Assembly (NCBI GenBank): GCA_031282665.1
Contig: JAITDH010000015.1
Coordinates: forward strand, 1 to 5,763
Length of the DNA stretch: 5,763 bases
DNA from: Zoogloeaceae bacterium
Lineage (GTDB): Bacteria; Pseudomonadota; Gammaproteobacteria; Burkholderiales; Rhodocyclaceae
Direction: 5' to 3'
Shown here: positions 5,536-5,763 of the stretch, one piece after another
How positions within the stretch are numbered: position 1 is the stretch's first letter
How the letters are laid out: every line of letters starts with the position of its first letter
Notes under the pieces: model-generated
Databases searched by the model: none
Seen by the model: only the letters and a program-made list of their open reading frames with translations
Told to the model about the DNA's origin: nothing
Position numbers and translations under genes: made by a program

Positions 5536-5763
5536 TCAACCCTTCCGCGCCGCTACCCGCGCGAACTTGCGTTTTCCGACCTGCAACACGACCTTGCTTC
5601 CCGTCGGGATGAAGAGGTTTTTGTCTTCCACCCTTTGCCCATCCATCCTGACGCCGCCCTGGTCGATCATCCGGATGGCTTCCGAAGTGCTGGATGTCAG
5701 GCCAGCCTGTTTCAGGGCATGCATGATGGATAGTCCTTCCGGCTTGTCCGCCGGCAGGGAAAA
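5536..5763 (-). CDS. tyrS: Tyrosyl-tRNA synthetase, C-terminal fragment
   Basis: The last 75 codons of the gene are present; it enters from the right edge and stops with TGA at 5538-5536. TyrRS charges tRNA-Tyr with tyrosine in the cytoplasm. The fragment is the C-terminal S4 RNA-binding domain: LKQAGLTSSTSEAIRMI, then DQGGVRMDGQRVEDKN, and finally VVLQVGKRKFARV. The ending matches that of the TyrRS clade common in betaproteobacteria. The reading frame stays open through the edge (FSLPADKPEGLSIMHAL), so the internal ATG at 5724 is not the start. The catalytic domain with its HIGH and KMSKS-type motifs is outside the window. No U-tailed terminator follows; the palindromic element downstream may take that role. 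Confidence 0.93.
   Translation of the reverse strand, partial: FSLPADKPEGLSIMHALKQAGLTSSTSEAIRMIDQGGVRMDGQRVEDKNLFIPTGSKVVLQVGKRKFARVAARKG

Noticed and set aside
5355..5612. Plus-strand 85-residue ORF
   Set aside because: It runs through the palindromic element and antisense into tyrS; no coding signal of its own.

Overview
The window looks like a chromosomal segment from a GC-rich motile betaproteobacterium, possibly from the Rhodocyclales or a related order. That placement is an inference from the style of the FliK/FliL/FliM/FliN proteins, the EnvZ-like kinase N-terminus and the types of intergenic repeat. No rRNA or other decisive marker is present.

Layout: (a) 1-115, minus strand: the first 38 codons of a membrane sensor histidine kinase running off the left edge. 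(b) 116-713: a gene-free stretch of about 600 bp. It holds a near-perfect 327-bp palindrome (204-530), a second smaller inverted repeat (531-645), a CTCTGYC heptamer array (629-662), and a textbook sigma-54 -24/-12 promoter (660-675) overlapping the end of that array. (c) 714-4130, plus strand: a compact flagellar operon fliK-fliL-fliM-fliN covering hook-length control, a stator-associated membrane protein, and two C-ring switch components. (d) 4131-4269: a spacer with GC-rich hairpins. (e) 4270-5004 (or 5076), minus strand: an AT-richer accessory gene with a DUF4240 domain joined to a UvrD-C/Tudor-like tail. (f) 5125-5212, minus strand: tRNA-Ser(UGA) with its own sigma-70-type promoter. (g) 5213-5535: a second repeat-rich spacer with a 148-bp ERIC-style palindrome and short direct repeats. 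(h) 5536-5763, minus strand: the C-terminal S4 domain of tyrosyl-tRNA synthetase, running off the right edge.

The flagellar genes work together. FliM and FliN form the switch/C-ring that binds phospho-CheY and docks export substrates, FliL sits at the stator, and FliK measures the hook and switches export specificity. They are probably transcribed from the sigma-54 site just upstream. The usual continuation fliOPQR is not found after fliN. A spacer and an oppositely oriented accessory gene next to a tRNA occur there instead.

I did not find a clearly new multi-gene system. The most notable items are the two large palindromic elements, the promoter abutting a slippage-prone array, the DUF4240-Tudor-like fusion beside tRNA-Ser, and the apparent U73 discriminator of that tRNA.
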